From the NCBI RefSeq assembly GCF_001559865.1, contig NZ_LOHE01000079.1, positions 1 to 64,000 on the forward strand: DNA of 64,000 nucleotides, given 5' to 3'. Position numbers and translations under genes: made by a program. The notes below the pieces were generated by a model, which saw only the letters and a list, made by a program, of their open reading frames with translations, was not told the DNA's origin and did not search any database. This document shows, piece by piece, positions 8,840 through 17,745 of the stretch (position 1 is the first letter of the stretch; each line of letters opens with the position of its first letter). Origin of the DNA: Abyssisolibacter fermentans (GTDB lineage Bacteria > Bacillota > Clostridia > Tissierellales > MCWD3).

Positions 8840-9286
8840 TTATTCAAGGTTAAAGCTAATTTTTATAGTTACCTGTGTACTATCTTTTTTTGATTGTATA
8901 TCAAATACATCTGCACATCTTTTGATATTTGGTAAACCCATACCTGCACCAAAACCCATTTCTCTAACTTTGTTAGAAGCTGTTGAATATCCTTCTGTCA
9001 TAGCAAGTTTTATATCTTTAATTCCTGGACCATTATCTTTGGCAATTAATACTATATACTCTGGACTAATTTTTGCTGTGATTTTTCCACCATTAGAATG
9101 TATTACTATATTTATTTCAGCTTCATATGCAGCTATTGCTACTCTCCTTATAATTTGATGAGGTACTCCCAGCTGTTTTAAAACTTTTTTTAAATTACTA
9201 GAAGCTTCTCCTGCCCTACTAAAATCATTTTGTACTATATCATATTCTAGTTTTATTAAGCCTGCTTCGCTATTCACTAAACTCAT
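8840..9286 (-). CDS. Anti-sigma-factor-like ATP-binding protein (RsbW/SpoIIAB type HATPase)
   Basis: The 148-residue GHKL ATPase domain contains AAYEAEINIVIHSNGG (N-box), IAKDNGPGIKD (G1) and FGAGMGLPNIKRCAD (G2). It resembles serine kinases/anti-sigma factors such as RsbW and SpoIIAB. The AGAAGGG site is very close to the ATG, so an in-frame GTG three codons downstream (MNSEAG) may be the true start. It lies 5 bp after the first DRTGG gene and about 90 bp before the hydrogenase-like gene. No anti-anti-sigma gene is adjacent. Confidence 0.8.
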   Translation of the reverse strand: MSLVNSEAGLIKLEYDIVQNDFSRAGEASSNLKKVLKQLGVPHQIIRRVAIAAYEAEINIVIHSNGGKITAKISPEYIVLIAKDNGPGIKDIKLAMTEGYSTASNKVREMGFGAGMGLPNIKRCADVFDIQSKKDSTQVTIKISFNLE

Positions 9287-9291
9287 CCCTT

Positions 9292-9639
9292 CTATATTCT
9301 AAGCCCTTGTAAACCTCTTTCGTATAATTTACCACATGCCGTATATAATATATGATTTGTTTTTAATACTATTAATCCATTTTTCTTTGCAAGCTCTAGT
9401 ATTTCTTCACTTGGGCTTTTACCTCTAACAAATATTATCGCAAATACATCACTCATTTCAGCAGTTCTTATTACTTGGGGATTTGTTAAACCTGTTAAAA
9501 GTAAAGTATTACTATTAACATAAGCAAGAACATCACTCATTAAATCAGCTCCAAAAGCATTAAATACTTCTTTATCTAACAGATCTTCGCCAGTTAAGAC
9601 GTCAGCATCAAGAATTTCCTTAATGTCTCTAATCCTCAT
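9292..9639 (-). CDS. DRTGG-domain protein (first of two)
   Basis: This 115-residue protein is the first gene of the sensory cluster. MRIRDIKEILDADVLTGED and AFGADLMSDVLAY are typical of the small DRTGG family, and FAIIFVRGKSP plus ILYTACGKLYERGL complete the fold. It is only moderately similar to its paralogue at 7012-7341. There is no strong ribosome binding site before the ATG. It is probably a ligand-binding or protein-interaction module working with the downstream ATPase and hydrogenase-like protein (inference). Confidence 0.75.
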   Translation of the reverse strand: MRIRDIKEILDADVLTGEDLLDKEVFNAFGADLMSDVLAYVNSNTLLLTGLTNPQVIRTAEMSDVFAIIFVRGKSPSEEILELAKKNGLIVLKTNHILYTACGKLYERGLQGLRI

Positions 9640-9761
9640 AATAGTACCGTTAAATAAAATTTACATCTTATAAATAATCTCCATTTGTAAATTTAATAAC
9701 GGTCTTCACCTTCCTTTCATACTTATGTTTTGATTTTATTTATACGATACAAATCATATCA

Positions 9762-10610
9762 TTAGTTTAATTTTATCATATTTAAATAATCTACCATACA
9801 TTTACTATATTGATTATACGCTTCAACAATATCTGTTGCTTCAAATACAGCAACTAGCTCTTCTCTTTTTTGTAAGTTTTGCGCTATATTTTCCTTTACA
9901 CCTTTGAGCTGTATATTATCAGATTTTTCATTATCCATCATTTTAATATTTTCTCTAATTTTTTTATTGTTTTCTTGTAAACTCTTGATTATTGTACTTT
10001 TATTATGAGTTTTAAGTGCTTCTAACCAGCTTATACTTTCTGACTCATATGAAAGTGTAAAACAATCTATTACCTTTGCAAATGCCTCTACATATTTTTC
10101 TTCTTCTTGTGTATATTTCACTACACCACCACTCATTAAATTTGAAGATATAAATGCATCATTGTAATTTTTTTTAAGTTCTTCTTTGTGTTTTCTAGCA
10201 TGTTCTTCATTTGTAAAAACACCAGAATATACTTTGTAACTATCTTTAATCTTTACAATAAATCCTGCCATATTGTTGTTTTTCATATCCTGTATTAATG
10301 TTTTAGCATTATTAACATCATTAAAACTACCTACCTGAACACTACAAAAACCAATATCGTTTATTTTATATTCTAACTCTGAAATTTCAACATCTTTATT
10401 ATTATTTATATTTTCATGAACATCTGCTATCGCATTGTATGGTGGTATTTCCTCTTTGATTTCTGCTTCCTGCTCAATAAAGTATGGTACAATAACATGA
10501 TTTACAACTAAATATGCAAGACTAATTGAAACTAATGGTGCAATTACAAAAAATGTAATAAATATAGTTAGCTTGTCCTTTGGATTGTTATTACGTCTTT
10601 TTTGAAGCAT
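9762..10610 (-). CDS. SPOR-domain membrane protein
   Basis: A short basic N-terminus and a single membrane helix (about residues 14-36) place the rest outside the membrane. Residues about 88-150 form a SPOR-like repeat (FCSVQVGSFNDVNNAKTLI... KVYSGVFTNEEHARKHKEELK), which binds denuded peptidoglycan strands in characterised proteins. The C-terminal 120 residues are helical and charged. AGGAGGGG precedes the ATG. It stands alone between the sensory cluster and a GGDEF gene. A role in septum or spore-cortex assembly is likely but unproven. Confidence 0.75.
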   Translation of the reverse strand: MLQKRRNNNPKDKLTIFITFFVIAPLVSISLAYLVVNHVIVPYFIEQEAEIKEEIPPYNAIADVHENINNNKDVEISELEYKINDIGFCSVQVGSFNDVNNAKTLIQDMKNNNMAGFIVKIKDSYKVYSGVFTNEEHARKHKEELKKNYNDAFISSNLMSGGVVKYTQEEEKYVEAFAKVIDCFTLSYESESISWLEALKTHNKSTIIKSLQENNKKIRENIKMMDNEKSDNIQLKGVKENIAQNLQKREELVAVFEATDIVEAYNQYSKCMVDYLNMIKLN

Positions 10611-10953
10611 AATTTTCCCCTCCTAAATATATAATAAAATACATACTTAATATATATTATTTTTTAAAAGGAGCATTTATACATTAAAAATTATTATTCA
10701 CCTAGTAACAAGCAATAAGTTATAATTTAGTGAATTAAAAAACATAATAGTCTTGGATTGTTTATTTATTTCAATTTTCTTTTTAATAAATTATAGCATA
10801 TTTTTGCTATTGATTAAATAGCAATACAGCTTTCAAATTATATATTTAAAGTAATTTCAGTATTTATAATCAATTTCACCTGATTATTCATATAACTCCC
10901 AATTATATTCTGCAAGTCTAATAATTAGAAGATTTGGGCTCTCTGCTAAAAAT
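10611..10953. other. AT-rich intergenic region
   Basis: Between the SPOR and GGDEF genes I see no coding potential. The stretch near 10,618-10,680 should hold the SPOR gene promoter, but no unambiguous -35/-10 pair stands out. The distal end is the terminator of the GGDEF gene. Confidence 0.4.
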
Positions 10954-10990
10954 AATAACGCATACAGCTAATGTCAGCCAATGCGTTATT
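10954..10990 (-). terminator. Terminator-like hairpin after the GGDEF gene
   Basis: AATAACGCAT at 10954-10963 pairs with ATGCGTTATT at 10981-10990; the stem touches the stop codon of the GGDEF gene. The following minus-strand sequence is AT-rich. Confidence 0.6.
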
Positions 10991-12690
10991 TATGTATATA
11001 ATGATACTTTGTTACGTCCTTTTTGTTTTGCTCCATTATACAAAGCTCTATCTGCATAAGATAATAGTTTTGTAGAACTATCCGCTATTTTGGGGAACTC
11101 TGAAACTCCACCACTTATTGTTATATCTATTTTTCTTCCATCACAACTATAAAAAGTTTCTTTACTTATAATATATCTTACTCTTTCTCCAATTTTAAAA
11201 GCCTCAATCTGATTTGTTTTTGGCAAAACGACTGTAAATTCTTCTCCTCCATATCTATACACAATATCTTGTTTTCTAATGTTTGAATTTATAATATATG
11301 ATATTTCTTTAATAATTTTGTCACCAGTTTGATGCCCATAAGTATCATTAATATTTTTAAATTTATCTATATCAAATATAATTAAACTTGTCACATTATT
11401 TCTTTTGTTAATATTTATATCTTCTAGTGCAGCAAAAAATTGTCTTTGATTGTATAAGCCTGTAAGACTATCCCTTATAGATTCATTTTTAACTTTCTTA
11501 AACATCTTAGCATTTTTATAGGCTATTACAGCATGATTAGTTATAATATCAGCAATCTTTAACTGTTCTTTATAAAAAAAATCTCTTTCCTTTCTCGCTA
11601 TCATAATACATCCAAAATAATTATTCTCTAAAATCAATGGTTCATATATTATAGATCTGAAGTAGCTAATCACATTGTTATTTGATTTATTTTTCAATTT
11701 ATTTTTAAGTAAATATAAATCCCCTATTATTACACTATTCCTATAATTTGTTATGACATCAATGTTTTCATTTACTACTTTATTGATATCTTTTATTCTT
11801 ATTCCTAAACCAAATCTTAATATCATCTTATAATCAATCAAATTTAATTGATTATTACCTTTGTCATATTCAAATATTGCACAAAAATCAGGATCTAATG
11901 ATTTGCAAACTCCATTTATTATATTTGCAAGCGTTTCTCTTAAATCTAATTTAGAAGCCATAGCTGCTGCTATTTCACTAACAACAATTAAATCTTTATT
12001 ATGTTTTTTTAGTTGTAGTAATGATGTAATTAGGTAAGAAATTATTATTATTACGCATAATCCCAAAAACATTCCAACATATAGCATTTCATTATATAGG
12101 TAGTAATTTATACAGCATGATATTATGACATATGAATTAGATAAAAAATCATGTCGTATAAATACTTTGAAATCTTTACATGCTTCTCTTTCATGTATTA
12201 TGTTGAACTGTAAATGGAGCATAAACCAACTAAAAACAAACATAGATATCATTAAAATAAAAACATTTAACAATGATTTATCTAAGTTACTTATACCTAT
12301 TTTACTTATAATATATAAACTAGTATAATGAGCTGTAACAAAAACGATACTAATCATACCTATTTCATTGAGTATTTTCAGTTTTTCCTTTTTAGAATAA
12401 CCGATATTTTTAATAATAGTTATTAATATCAAAAGGCATAATGCAGTAATATAATTTAAGACAAAATAAGCTGTTATAACATATATAACATCAAATTTAA
12501 ATATAAATTTCTTTAACACTATATACTTTCTATTAGCAACAATAGCTAACGGTAAAAATAATAGTAAAAGCCATCCATATTTCACTAATAAAGACTTATT
12601 GATGAAAATTTCAATGATTAATAATATAATGCCAATAAAACCTATTAAACTATAATAGATTTTTTCTCTCTTACTCAATTGTACGCCCAT
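10990..12690 (-). CDS. Membrane diguanylate cyclase (GAF-GGDEF)
   Basis: About seven hydrophobic segments (residues 10-220) form a membrane sensor region. A GAF-like domain follows (about 235-400), then a C-terminal GGDEF domain with DSLTGLYNQRQFF, IFDIDKFKNINDTYGHQTGD and the active-site motif as RYGGEEF. The intact GGEEF predicts synthesis of c-di-GMP from two GTP. I place the start at the ATG at 12690 because TAAGG is spaced 8 nt from it; upstream in-frame GTG/ATG codons are too close to the site. It is a single-gene unit. Confidence 0.85.
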   Translation of the reverse strand: MGVQLSKREKIYYSLIGFIGIILLIIEIFINKSLLVKYGWLLLLFLPLAIVANRKYIVLKKFIFKFDVIYVITAYFVLNYITALCLLILITIIKNIGYSKKEKLKILNEIGMISIVFVTAHYTSLYIISKIGISNLDKSLLNVFILMISMFVFSWFMLHLQFNIIHEREACKDFKVFIRHDFLSNSYVIISCCINYYLYNEMLYVGMFLGLCVIIIISYLITSLLQLKKHNKDLIVVSEIAAAMASKLDLRETLANIINGVCKSLDPDFCAIFEYDKGNNQLNLIDYKMILRFGLGIRIKDINKVVNENIDVITNYRNSVIIGDLYLLKNKLKNKSNNNVISYFRSIIYEPLILENNYFGCIMIARKERDFFYKEQLKIADIITNHAVIAYKNAKMFKKVKNESIRDSLTGLYNQRQFFAALEDININKRNNVTSLIIFDIDKFKNINDTYGHQTGDKIIKEISYIINSNIRKQDIVYRYGGEEFTVVLPKTNQIEAFKIGERVRYIISKETFYSCDGRKIDITISGGVSEFPKIADSSTKLLSYADRALYNGAKQKGRNKVSLYT

Positions 12691-13080
12691 CTTCATCACC
12701 TTACTTATTAATAATTAATATATTCTATGAAAATAGTAAAAATCCTCCCAAATGCCTAATTATTTTTTTTTATTCTTATGATATAATATATGTTTATTTT
12801 AATATAAATTTTGACTTATTTTGTATTATAAACTAATTAGTCTTTATAATTTTGAATATTGTGCTGAATAATTTTGAATTAGAAAATTCCAGTAAATTGA
12901 AGGCATACCAAGCTGGTAAATTTAAAGTGATAAAAACCAAATCAAGATTTGGGTTCACTACTCATAATTTTTATGAATAGTCTGATTTTAATAAACCTAT
13001 TTAAACAAAATTAATTTTAGTATATAATTAATCTAGTACTAGAAAAATATAACATCATAAGTACGAAAGGAGGTTTTTTA
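12691..13080. other. Divergent intergenic region with one partial core repeat
   Basis: This stretch separates the minus-strand GGDEF gene from the plus-strand small membrane protein gene. It contains a partial copy of the dispersed core repeat (12934-12965: AAATCAAGATTTGGGTTC followed by ACTACTCA). No further gene is apparent. Confidence 0.5.
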
Positions 13081-13398
13081 ATGGAATTATCTTTTGGCGA
13101 ATTATTGAAATTCGGATATTTTATAGGGTTTGTTGTGCTTATTTGTTTTCTTATCCCAATATTTATAAAAGCTGCCGAATTAATAAAATCTATTAATGAT
13201 ATGATTAAGAAAAATGAGGACAACCTTACTTATATTATGAATAACGTAAATGGAATCACCAAAAATGTAGATGAAGTGTCAACTTACACTAAGGATAAAA
13301 TTACAAATATAGATACATATGTTAATACAATAAAAAAAGGGATATCTTTAGTTAAAAAAGATAAGAATAAAGTCTCCCATGAAAATAGCAAAAAATAA
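13081..13398 (+). CDS. Small membrane protein, DUF948-like
   Basis: The 105 residues comprise one N-terminal membrane helix (about 10-30) followed by a long, charged, probably coiled-coil tail (SINDMIKKNEDNLTYIMNNV, then similar amphipathic repeats) ending in a Lys-rich terminus. This layout resembles DUF948/YtxG-type proteins. AAAGGAGG precedes the ATG. A plus-strand terminator follows about 70 bp downstream, so it is monocistronic. Function is unknown. Confidence 0.65.
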   Translation: MELSFGELLKFGYFIGFVVLICFLIPIFIKAAELIKSINDMIKKNEDNLTYIMNNVNGITKNVDEVSTYTKDKITNIDTYVNTIKKGISLVKKDKNKVSHENSKK

Positions 13399-13464
13399 AC
13401 TTATTTAAAAATGCGAGATAATTTTTGCTTATCCACAATTTAGAAAATTTAATCAAATATATAC

Positions 13465-13503
13465 AAAAGGCGGGTTAAGCAATAATTAAACCAGCCTTTT
13501 ATA
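13465..13503 (+). terminator. Terminator of the small membrane protein gene
   Basis: AAAAGGCGGGTTTAA-type arms pair with TTAAACCAGCCTTTT across an AT-rich loop, with a short T-tract. It lies about 70 bp after the stop codon. Confidence 0.65.
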
Positions 13504-13658
13504 TTAAAAACAAACTAATTTCTATCATTAAAACTTCTACTTCTCATAAATTTACTTAACTTTTAAGTTTTAATAATATCCTATTTAACATAAATTAAAC
13601 ACTACCTAAAATAAAATAACAATTGTTCCAATCTTGAAGTCCATATAACTCACTATTA

Positions 13659-13745
13659 TTATCTTATAAGATAACCAGCAAACAAACTTATAACCATCAT
13701 TAATACAATAGCTACAGCAACAATTTTAACAAATTTATTTCTCAT
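13659..13745 (-). CDS. 28-residue single-helix membrane protein, Prli42/DUF4044-like
   Basis: A very short gene encodes MRNKFVKIVAVAIVLMM followed by VISLFAGYLIR and a stop. It has a basic N-terminus, one hydrophobic helix and a good TTGGGAGTTG ribosome binding site. The size and pattern match the Prli42 (DUF4044) family of stressosome-associated membrane mini-proteins of Firmicutes. The family assignment is by resemblance only. It is too short for standard gene callers and lies alone upstream of the SSB-like gene terminator. Confidence 0.55.
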   Translation of the reverse strand: MRNKFVKIVAVAIVLMMVISLFAGYLIR

Positions 13746-13815
13746 TAAATATCAACTCCCAAAATTTCATTAATATAATTTTACATCATTTAGTTTGCAT
13801 AAACAATAATAAAAC

Positions 13816-13867
13816 TAAAAAAGGGAGTATTTCAAAATATAATACTTTTGAACAACTCCCTTTTTTA
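13816..13867 (-). terminator. Terminator of the SSB-like gene
   Basis: On the minus strand AAAAAGGGAGT-type arms pair across an AT-rich loop and end in a T-run. It starts about 40 bp downstream of the stop codon of the double-OB-fold gene. Confidence 0.75.
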
Positions 13868-13905
13868 GTTTCTATGTTCTTATAATATACAAATAATTCC
13901 TCTTT

Positions 13906-14589
13906 TTATGTTAATGCATCTGCTTCTTCTTTTTTTAATTCTCTATTATTATCATCTTTAATAAATTCTAACTTTGATACTGAAACTTCGTATGCAATCC
14001 TTGTACTTATTTCAGTATTATTAAGTTTTTTCTGATATGTTCTACTTTGAATCCTACCCCAAAGCTTAATATGATCACCAATTTTTAACTTTTCACAAAA
14101 TCTAGCATTTCTACCCCATGAAATACAAGGTATATAATCTGATTTGTTATAAGGACGATTGACAGCTAATAATATATCTGTTATTTCTCTACCAAAAGGA
14201 GTAGTCCTATAAACCGGCTTTTTACATATATACCCATCAAGATATATTTCATTAGGCTTCTTAAGCATGCTTATAAAATCTTCTTCCTGAGGTGAATATG
14301 CATCTCGAGCAAATATTGTTAACAATAATTTATTATTACCATTTATGTATCTGTTATATGACCTTAGCTGTCCCTCAACGAATATCTTTGCCCCCTTTTT
14401 TAAATTCATGTCACCCAAAAGCCTCTCTGATATTGTTATAGGTAGTTCATCTGAAAAATTACTAAGTCTTGGAATTTCCATTTTAAACATATAAAATCCT
14501 TCGCCATACATTTGATGACTAAACTCAAGTTCCGAAACTACTTCTCCAGCTAATTTAACAGAATTGCTTTCTATTAGTTTGTCTGTCAT
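13906..14589 (-). CDS. Single-stranded DNA-binding-like protein with two OB folds
   Basis: Two tandem OB-fold-like halves are visible. The first (about residues 8-105) includes SVKLAGEVVSELEF and KIFVEGQLRSYNRYI. The second (about 115-210) includes EIYLDGYICKKPVYRTTPFG, DILLAVNRPYNKSDYIPCI and DHIKLWGRIQSR. The second half is closest to SSB proteins. There is no acidic SSB tail, so it is probably not the essential SSB. The ATG at 14589 is chosen because AAGGGAGTTGGAG lies just upstream; the frame is open 20 codons further. Confidence 0.75.
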   Translation of the reverse strand: MTDKLIESNSVKLAGEVVSELEFSHQMYGEGFYMFKMEIPRLSNFSDELPITISERLLGDMNLKKGAKIFVEGQLRSYNRYINGNNKLLLTIFARDAYSPQEEDFISMLKKPNEIYLDGYICKKPVYRTTPFGREITDILLAVNRPYNKSDYIPCISWGRNARFCEKLKIGDHIKLWGRIQSRTYQKKLNNTEISTRIAYEVSVSKLEFIKDDNNRELKKEEADALT

Positions 14590-14874
14590 TAATCTCCAAC
14601 TCCCTTTCTTATTCTTATGTTTTTCAATCTTACACTTATACTTATTCAAGTAGTTGTTTCATTATGATTATTTTCTTTAGTTTTTTCATAATTTATCAAT
14701 CATATAAAATATTTGACATTTGAATAAGAAATCCTTCTTCAATGTAAAAAAATTCTATTTATTAAATTCTAACTTCTACCTTAATTCAATTTATTATGAT
14801 ATAATGCTATTTTCATTTATCTTTATAAATTCTTAACATTTTGCAACTATTTCTAGCCCTAAATATTCATATAC

Positions 14875-15226
14875 TACAATAGTGCAATTTTAATACATTT
14901 AATACCAGTCTGAATATTAAACATAAATTTGCATTATTAACTAGCAACCATATAGATACTAGGAGACATGCAGGGTTTCTTACTAAGGAACATTGGTGCG
15001 CATGTTTTTTCCTTCAACTTCTAATAAAGAGGTAACTCCTACTCATTTCATTCCTAGCAGTAAGTGATTCACAAGAAATCATAGATTTCTGTTCTCTACT
15101 CAAAACATGTACACACACCGCGTAAGAGAAAGATTCCTGCATGGCTCCCTCGCCACATATTAGAGAGTTAAAATAAATTTAAGCAATTTAATTTTTAATA
15201 TAGAAAAACTTCAAAGTATTGATTGG
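14875..15226 (+). repeat. Dispersed 350-bp element, copy R1
   Basis: This noncoding element is about 90% identical to the inverse complement of 51319-51666. Its outer part contains long imperfect inverted repeats (GGAGACATGCAGGGTTTCTT... against ...AAGATTCCTGCATGGCTCCC), so transcripts would form a long hairpin. The centre (15038-15102) is a copy of the dispersed core repeat: CATTTCATTCCTAGCAG, TAAGTGATTCAC, AAATCATAGATTT and GTTCTCTACTCA. No transposase or gene is present. Confidence 0.8.
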
Positions 15227-15263
15227 TTTCTAAATTATAATATTTTCCAGCGTTTTTGCACTA

Positions 15264-16508
15264 TTATAGCATATAAATTTTTTTGTCATCTTCAACCTTT
15301 TTATCCTTAAATTTAATAGTAGTCATACCAGCTATCATTATTAATGCTCCTGAAAATATAAGTATCAAATGCAAAGATATTTTTTCCACAACGCATCCTC
15401 CAACAAAATAACCTAAAGGTGTAGTAACTCCACTCAATATAATGCCTATGCTAGAAATTCTTCCTAAATATTTTTGTGGTGTTATTGTTTGAAATACTGT
15501 AGCTATACATACATTACAAACACCAAAGGATACTCCTAATAATATAAAAATAATAAAAGTTAATATAAATGTTTTTGAAACACCAAACAATAAAATAAAA
15601 ACTCCTTCTGATATAAGCCCTAAAGTCGTCAATTTAAAAAATCCAATTTTCATGGCTATTTTTGATGCAAATGTTGCAGCAAATAAACTTCCGATTGAAA
15701 GTGCTGACATTAACATTCCATAACCATTACTATCCATATTCAATATGGTACCAGAGTATACAGGAATATAAATTGAAAGTGGTGCACAGAAAAAATTAAT
15801 TATTAACCCTCCAACAATAATATAATGCAATAACACTTTATTGCTCAAACAATATCTAAACCCTATTTTTACATCTTCATAAAAATTGTTTTCCTCTTCT
15901 TTAATTTGACTCTTAACATTATTCTTTGCACTAATAAAACATTCAGATATTCCTGATAATATATAAGAAATACTATCTAAAATAAACAATCCCGGTATTC
16001 CTATCCCAATTATCAAAAAACCTGCTAAAGCTGGAGCTATTATAGAACAAATTTTTGTTGAAATTTGATTAATTGAATTAGCCTCAATCAACTCATCTTT
16101 AGAAACTACTTGAGGAATCAATGATGAAACTGCTGGCAAAAAAAATGCTCTGGAGCTTGCTATACAAGCAGATAAAGCATATAACATTTTAATATTAAGA
16201 TTTTCATTAAATATCATTAATGCTATCAATCCTACCAGCATACCATTAATTATATCTGACATAATCATAATCTTTCTTTTATCACATCTATCAGCTATCG
16301 TACCTGAAAATACTCCAAGTATTATATATGGTAATTCAGTAAATATTAAACTTGTTCCCATTTGTAAAGATGATCCTGTTATTTTATACACATACCACAT
16401 AACTGCTATAGAATGAAAATTACTCCCAAGTGTAGAAACTAGATTTCCTAACCATATCAAAGCAAAATTCTTGTTATTCTTTACTAAATTAATTTTATTA
16501 TTACTCAC
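15264..16508 (-). CDS. MFS-type efflux transporter
   Basis: About 12 hydrophobic segments and the MFS loop motif (GTIADRCDKRKIMI) identify a major facilitator of the MefA/enterobactin-exporter type. NFALIWLGNLVSTLGSNFHSIAV is a typical N-terminus. I chose the GTG at 16508, with AAGGGA properly spaced, instead of an ATG six codons upstream that has no site. The gene follows the ArsR-type regulator, with a 24-bp palindrome 41 bp before the start. It probably exports a toxic compound under control of that regulator; the substrate is unknown. Confidence 0.85.
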   Translation of the reverse strand: MSNNKINLVKNNKNFALIWLGNLVSTLGSNFHSIAVMWYVYKITGSSLQMGTSLIFTELPYIILGVFSGTIADRCDKRKIMIMSDIINGMLVGLIALMIFNENLNIKMLYALSACIASSRAFFLPAVSSLIPQVVSKDELIEANSINQISTKICSIIAPALAGFLIIGIGIPGLFILDSISYILSGISECFISAKNNVKSQIKEEENNFYEDVKIGFRYCLSNKVLLHYIIVGGLIINFFCAPLSIYIPVYSGTILNMDSNGYGMLMSALSIGSLFAATFASKIAMKIGFFKLTTLGLISEGVFILLFGVSKTFILTFIIFILLGVSFGVCNVCIATVFQTITPQKYLGRISSIGIILSGVTTPLGYFVGGCVVEKISLHLILIFSGALIMIAGMTTIKFKDKKVEDDKKIYML

Positions 16509-16548
16509 AATTATCAATCCCTTCATGTTATAACAATCTTATTTGTTA

Positions 16549-16572
16549 GTATTTCGATATATATCGAAATAC
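16549..16572. promoter_or_regulatory. 24-bp perfect palindromic operator before the MFS gene
   Basis: GTATTTCGATAT is followed immediately by its exact reverse complement. The core (TTTCGATA-TATCGAAA) also occurs before the regulator gene at 17714-17731. It is the likely ArsR-type repressor site controlling the exporter. Confidence 0.75.
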
Positions 16573-16612
16573 CATTCTAAAAAAATATGTATTTATTTAA
16601 ATTAATACTAAT

Positions 16613-17677
16613 CTACCTACCGATTATATTATCAACTGCATTAATAACATGCTTCTTAAATTCAACTTCATTCAATGTATAATATGTTCTATTATCAACC
16701 CTATCTGAAGTTATAATTTTGTTTAACATCAACAAAGACAAATGATGTGATATTGTAGAATTCGAAAGCTTTAATTCTTTTGCTAATTCTTTACCATACC
16801 ATTTTTTCTTTGATAATAATCTAATTATATTTAACCTAGTTTCATCTCCTAATGCTTTAAACATGTCTACACCTGACAAAATACTATGTTTTTTTTCTAC
16901 ATAAGCTTCAGGATATTTATAGCCAATCATATATGTGTGTATTTTATTTTGATATGCATCTAAACAAGCATATTCATAAAAATAAGATACTGCAAACACT
17001 ACCTTTTCTTTTTCATATAATTTTGATATTGATGTATTAGTAATAATACTTGCGTATTCATCCCCATATTTGTGGAGATTTTTAATCAAAGTATTCTTAT
17101 AATACTCAACTTTATCAATTACAAAACTTTCAATGTTTTTATAAATTTTATAAAACTCTTCAAACAAATAAATCAAATCATTTTTCATCTTTCTCGGATT
17201 TATAAAAAATTGAAGCAAATCCCATTTGAATTCAGTCGGTATCTGAATGTTTTTATTAATAAATTCTATACTCTTTCTCTCATCATTAATAATATCGTCT
17301 ATCGAAATATCACCTTCCTTTTCCAATGTATAGCCAGTTCCTAAAAATAGCGACAGCAACTCTTTGTCATTGATATTTCTTATATTTGATATGAAATCTT
17401 CTACAAATTGTATATCATTTTCTACAACATAAGGAACAAGACACATTCCAAAATATGTTTCCCAATTAAAAAACAAATTTAATTTTTTTCTCATCTCGTT
17501 ATTAATTGCTTTGTCGCATTGCTCAATCAATTTTAATAATTCATCATCAAATTTATAGTCTTCAAAATAAATATCACCATTTTTTAGCATTCGTTTATTG
17601 TTGGTAATTCTAAACATACTGGCTAAAAAATCAATTACAGGACTATCGAAATAATAAATATTGTTAATATTATCCAT
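16613..17677 (-). CDS. ArsR-family regulator with long N-terminal domain
   Basis: Residues about 268-345 form an ArsR winged helix (DMFKALGDETRLNIIRLLSK, then KELAKELKLSNSTISHHLSL). No metal-binding CVC motif is seen. The preceding 265 residues form an unrecognised helical domain that probably senses a ligand, as in other long ArsR proteins paired with MFS exporters. An AAGGAGGG site precedes the ATG. A palindromic site upstream suggests autoregulation. It is followed by the MFS gene, separated by about 100 bp containing a second operator. Confidence 0.8.
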   Translation of the reverse strand: MDNINNIYYFDSPVIDFLASMFRITNNKRMLKNGDIYFEDYKFDDELLKLIEQCDKAINNEMRKKLNLFFNWETYFGMCLVPYVVENDIQFVEDFISNIRNINDKELLSLFLGTGYTLEKEGDISIDDIINDERKSIEFINKNIQIPTEFKWDLLQFFINPRKMKNDLIYLFEEFYKIYKNIESFVIDKVEYYKNTLIKNLHKYGDEYASIITNTSISKLYEKEKVVFAVSYFYEYACLDAYQNKIHTYMIGYKYPEAYVEKKHSILSGVDMFKALGDETRLNIIRLLSKKKWYGKELAKELKLSNSTISHHLSLLMLNKIITSDRVDNRTYYTLNEVEFKKHVINAVDNIIGR

Positions 17678-17713
17678 AAAACCCTCCTTAGATTTATTTC
17701 TAATTTCATTATA

Positions 17714-17731
17714 TTTCGATATTTATCGAAA
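17714..17731. promoter_or_regulatory. Palindromic operator before the ArsR-type gene
   Basis: TTTCGATATTTATCGAAA is an 18-bp palindrome with a 2-bp central mismatch. It has the same half-sites as the perfect palindrome at 16549-16572. It lies about 40 bp upstream of the regulator start. Confidence 0.7.
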
Positions 17732-17745
17732 GTCAATGATAAAAG

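Noticed and set aside
9640-9720. Possible 13-codon leader peptide (MKTVIKFTNGDYL) before the first DRTGG gene
   Set aside because: The AAGGAAG site abuts the GTG with no spacer, and no attenuator hairpin or codon run supports regulation.
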